Source of the DNA: Patulibacter sp.
GTDB taxonomy: Bacteria; Actinomycetota; Thermoleophilia; Solirubrobacterales; Solirubrobacteraceae
Assembly: GCA_023268575.1 (NCBI GenBank)
Contig: JALRCL010000873.1
Coordinates: forward strand, 1-6,953
Length of the DNA stretch: 6,953 bases
Reading direction: 5' to 3'
The translations under genes were made by a program, and so were the position numbers. Shown here piece by piece: positions 5,789 through 6,953 of the stretch (position 1 is its first letter; each line of letters opens with the position of its first letter). The notes under the pieces were generated by a model. It was not told the origin of the DNA. It did no database searches and saw only the letters and a program-made list of their open reading frames with translations.

Positions 5789-5891
5789 GTCCCACGGGGA
5801 GCCGGCGGCCCGCGCGCGGGCCGTCCGGGCCCCCGGGAGCCGTCGTCCGCGACGGCGCCCGGGCGCCCGCTCCGGCGCCCTCCCGTGGGAC
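5789..5891 (+). other. Branched inverted-repeat structure directly after hsp20
   Basis: The closing stem GTCCCACGGG (5789-5798) pairs perfectly with CCCGTGGGAC (5882-5891) and begins at the base after the hsp20 stop. Inside it are the 18-base palindrome at 5806-5823 with arm CGGCCCGCG, a hairpin at 5832-5863 (6+7 bp with one A-G mismatch and a TCCG loop), and GGGCGCC-N6-GGCGCCC at 5861-5880. The last two share 5861-5863. Drawn together they give a cloverleaf-like four-way junction. It may be a 3' stability element, a terminator or a small RNA, but GC content alone favours such folds. No protein-coding signal is seen here. Confidence 0.35.
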
Positions 5892-5900
5892 GGGACATCG

Positions 5901-5965
5901 CGGGTGCGTGCCCCGGCGGGCGGGGGGCCCACCGGGACGGGCGGCCCGCCGCCTGTGCGCACCCG
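5901..5965 (+). other. Second stem-loop in the hsp20-tgt spacer
   Basis: CGGGTGCG (5901-5908) pairs with CGCACCCG (5958-5965), extendable inward through two wobble pairs and one G-C pair. GGCGGGC (5915-5921) pairs with GCCCGCC (5944-5950) inside it. This nested fold follows the previous one after nine bases. Function is unknown, and composition could explain part of it. Confidence 0.28.
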
Positions 5966-5974
5966 AACGGGAAG

Positions 5975-6007
5975 CGGCGCCCCGCCGAGAGCTTCGGCGG
6001 GGCGCCG
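5975..6007 (+). terminator. 14-bp perfect hairpin upstream of tgt
   Basis: CGGCGCCCCGCCGA (5975-5988) and TCGGCGGGGCGCCG (5994-6007) form a perfect 14-bp stem with a 5-base loop, GAGCT, and G-U pairs possible at both ends. It ends 40 bases before the tgt -10 box. No T-tract follows. It is best read as a terminator insulating tgt from hsp20 transcription. If transcription started further upstream it could instead act as an attenuator. Confidence 0.55.
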
Positions 6008-6047
6008 TCTCGCGTCGTCGGGACCACGGTGGGGCGGAGCGCCCGCC

Positions 6048-6062
6048 TACGATGGGTCGGTG
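6048..6062 (+). promoter_or_regulatory. -10 box for a leaderless tgt transcript
   Basis: TACGAT (6048-6053) is separated by six bases from the GTG at 6060-6062, so transcription would begin at or next to the first base of the start codon. No ribosome-binding site precedes the GTG. This is the standard arrangement of leaderless mRNAs, which are frequent in actinobacteria. A -35 box is not evident. Confidence 0.6.
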
Positions 6063-6818
6063 AGCGCCCCGACCTCCGACTCGCCGAGCCTCGACGCCCC
6101 GCCGCGCCCGGCGGCGGAGCGCCCGCGCGAGGCCTTCCGGATCGAGGGCCGCGATCCCGGCTCGCGTGCCCGCGCCGGGGTCATCAGCACCGCCCACGGC
6201 GAGATCCGCACCCCGGGCTTCGTCCCGCTGGCGACGAAGGCGACGGTCCGCGGCCTGCTGCCCGCGGAGGTCGCCGAGCTCGGCTACGACATCGTGCTGG
6301 GCAACACGTTCCACCTCATGCTCGCGCCCGGTCACGAGCTCATCCGGCGCGCGGGCGGCCTGCACCGGTTCATGGCGTGGGACGGGCCGATCATCACCGA
6401 CTCCGGGGGCTTCCAGGTCTTCTCGATGGGGCACGGGACGGTCGCCGACGAGATCAAGGGGCGCGGCGCCTCGGGCGCGGGCGGGGGGAGCGGGAGCCGC
6501 TCCCACGGCCGGATCGATCGGATCGAGGAGGAGGGCGTCGCCTTCCGCTCCTACGTCGACGGATCGAAGCAGTTCCTCTCGCCGGAGCGGTCGATGGAGG
6601 TGCAGGCCGCACTGGGGACCGACCTCGCGGTCGTGTTCGACGAGTGCACGCCCTTCCACGTCGACCGCGAGTACACGCAGCGCTCGACCGAGCGCACGCA
6701 CCGCTGGCTCGAGCGCTGCCTCACCTGGCACGAGCGGCACGCCCCCGGGTGGCAGCTCGTCTACGGCATCGTGCAGGGCGGCGTCTACGAGGACCTGCGC
6801 CACGAGGCCGCCGACACC
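6060..6818 (+). CDS. tgt: Queuine tRNA-ribosyltransferase, C-terminally truncated at a junction
   Basis: Tgt exchanges the wobble guanine of GUN-anticodon tRNAs for the queuosine precursor preQ1. About 253 family residues are present of roughly 400. Seen are TPGFVPLATKATVRGL (51-66), GNTFHLMLAPG (81-91), TDSGGFQVFSMG (113-124) with the first catalytic Asp at 114, VVFDECTPFH (191-200), and GIVQGGVYEDLR (236-247). A Gly/Ser-rich loop at 135-150 replaces a shorter connection in E. coli Tgt. Homology stops after about EAAD/T (253). The nucleophile Asp in FDCVMPTR and the Cys3His zinc site are missing, so this product could not work as an enzyme. The frame runs on to a TAG at 6948-6950, but that tail is unrelated sequence. 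The GTG start fits the leaderless promoter. An intact tgt is expected in the real genome. Confidence 0.9.
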
Positions 6819-6851
6819 GGAATCGAATATCAGGATCGGCTGCTCGGTCAT
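6804..6851 (-). CDS. murI: Glutamate racemase, first ~16 codons only, joined to antisense tgt
   Basis: Read on the minus strand from ATG at 6849-6851, the sequence encodes MTEQPILIFDSGVGGL. This is the N-terminus of MurI, which makes D-glutamate for peptidoglycan. Asp10 and Ser11 of the DSGVGGL motif correspond to the first catalytic acid-base position of the family. GAGG (minus strand, 6857-6860) lies five bases upstream as a ribosome-binding site. An ATA isoleucine codon and low GC set it apart from the rest of the window. After Leu16 the frame continues only as antisense of tgt, so about 250 residues are missing. The boundary lies within 6804-6818. The style MTEQPILIFDSG recalls alphaproteobacterial MurI, but that is recall, not a search. 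Confidence 0.68.
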
Positions 6852-6953
6852 TTATGCCTCAATCGTTCTCCAACCCCTTGCCGCCGACGGGTGGCAGGGT
6901 GTCGGCATCATCGCCATCCTCCGAGGGGTGTGCGGCGCGATCGGCCTTAGCCT
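6819..6953. other. Foreign right-end segment of lower GC
   Basis: By hand count GC falls to about 50% over 6819-6878 and about 61% over the whole segment. It carries the murI start on the minus strand. Beyond that, 6852-6953 is open in two frames that cannot be told apart. One, on the minus strand, ends in TAA at 6852-6854, directly abutting the murI ATG. The other, on the plus strand, is hydrophobic (VGIIAILRGVCGAIGLS). I recognise neither. No transposon ends are visible. Confidence 0.6.

Noticed and set aside
5601..6803. Minus-strand frame of about 400 codons opposite hsp20 and tgt as a real MurI fusion protein
   Set aside because: Only the first ~16 residues match MurI. The rest is an Arg/Ala/Asp-rich shadow of the + strand genes.
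6819..6950. Tgt with a novel Arg-rich C-terminal tail ending at TAG 6948
   Set aside because: The tail is simply the wrong frame of sequence joined at the junction. It has none of the Tgt C-terminal or zinc-binding residues.
6804..6953. Insertion sequence interrupting tgt
   Set aside because: No terminal inverted repeat, target duplication or transposase is visible, and the joined sequence reads as the start of a housekeeping gene, murI.
6853..6953. Hydrophobic + strand frame at the right end as a membrane-transporter gene
   Set aside because: No start codon or ribosome-binding site is in view, it overlaps the murI start region, and the opposite strand is equally open. It cannot be supported from 100 bases.

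Overview
The DNA is very GC-rich, codons end almost always in G or C, and start sites carry plain GGAG/GAGG ribosome-binding sites. The proteins read as those of a high-GC actinobacterium. The extended GpmI and the Tgt with a Gly/Ser-rich loop suggest the Thermoleophilia (Solirubrobacterales-like), but that placement is recall of family resemblance and was not searched.

Layout. Positions 2-1187 and 1184-2983 hold a lower-glycolysis block on the + strand: the 3' end of pgk, complete tpiA, and complete gpmI, whose ATG overlaps the tpiA stop codon. A strong hairpin follows gpmI. A RibD-C/dihydrofolate-reductase-family gene (3182-3757, +) faces a wrbA-type flavoprotein gene (3915-4529, -), and two GC-rich hairpins lie between the two 3' ends. 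wrbA is divergent from a marR-type regulator gene (4674-5183, +). The shared spacer holds a perfect 16-bp interrupted palindrome just inside the predicted wrbA transcript, so MarR control of the quinone-reductase-like WrbA is a reasonable inference. An Hsp20 gene (5282-5788, +) follows behind a near-consensus promoter. A 271-base spacer crowded with inverted repeats leads to tgt (from 6060, +), which looks leaderless: a TACGAT -10 box lies six bases before the GTG.

The right end is abnormal. tgt is cut after about residue 253, so the second catalytic aspartate and the zinc site are absent. From about 6804-6818 onward the sequence belongs to something else. Read on the minus strand it is the ribosome-binding site, start codon and first ~16 codons of a glutamate racemase gene (murI), with clearly lower GC. 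The two genes meet inside about 15 bases that fit both reading frames. This looks like a microhomology join, and an assembly or library chimera is the simplest explanation.

Functionally the window combines central carbon metabolism (Pgk, TpiA, GpmI), redox and stress functions (WrbA, MarR, Hsp20, a flavin/folate-type reductase) and tRNA queuosine modification (Tgt). I found no CRISPR array, tRNA, rRNA, transposase, phage gene or recognisable new multi-gene system. The most unusual signals are the chimeric end, a 28-bp perfect palindrome inside the gpmI coding sequence, and the inverted-repeat cluster between hsp20 and tgt.
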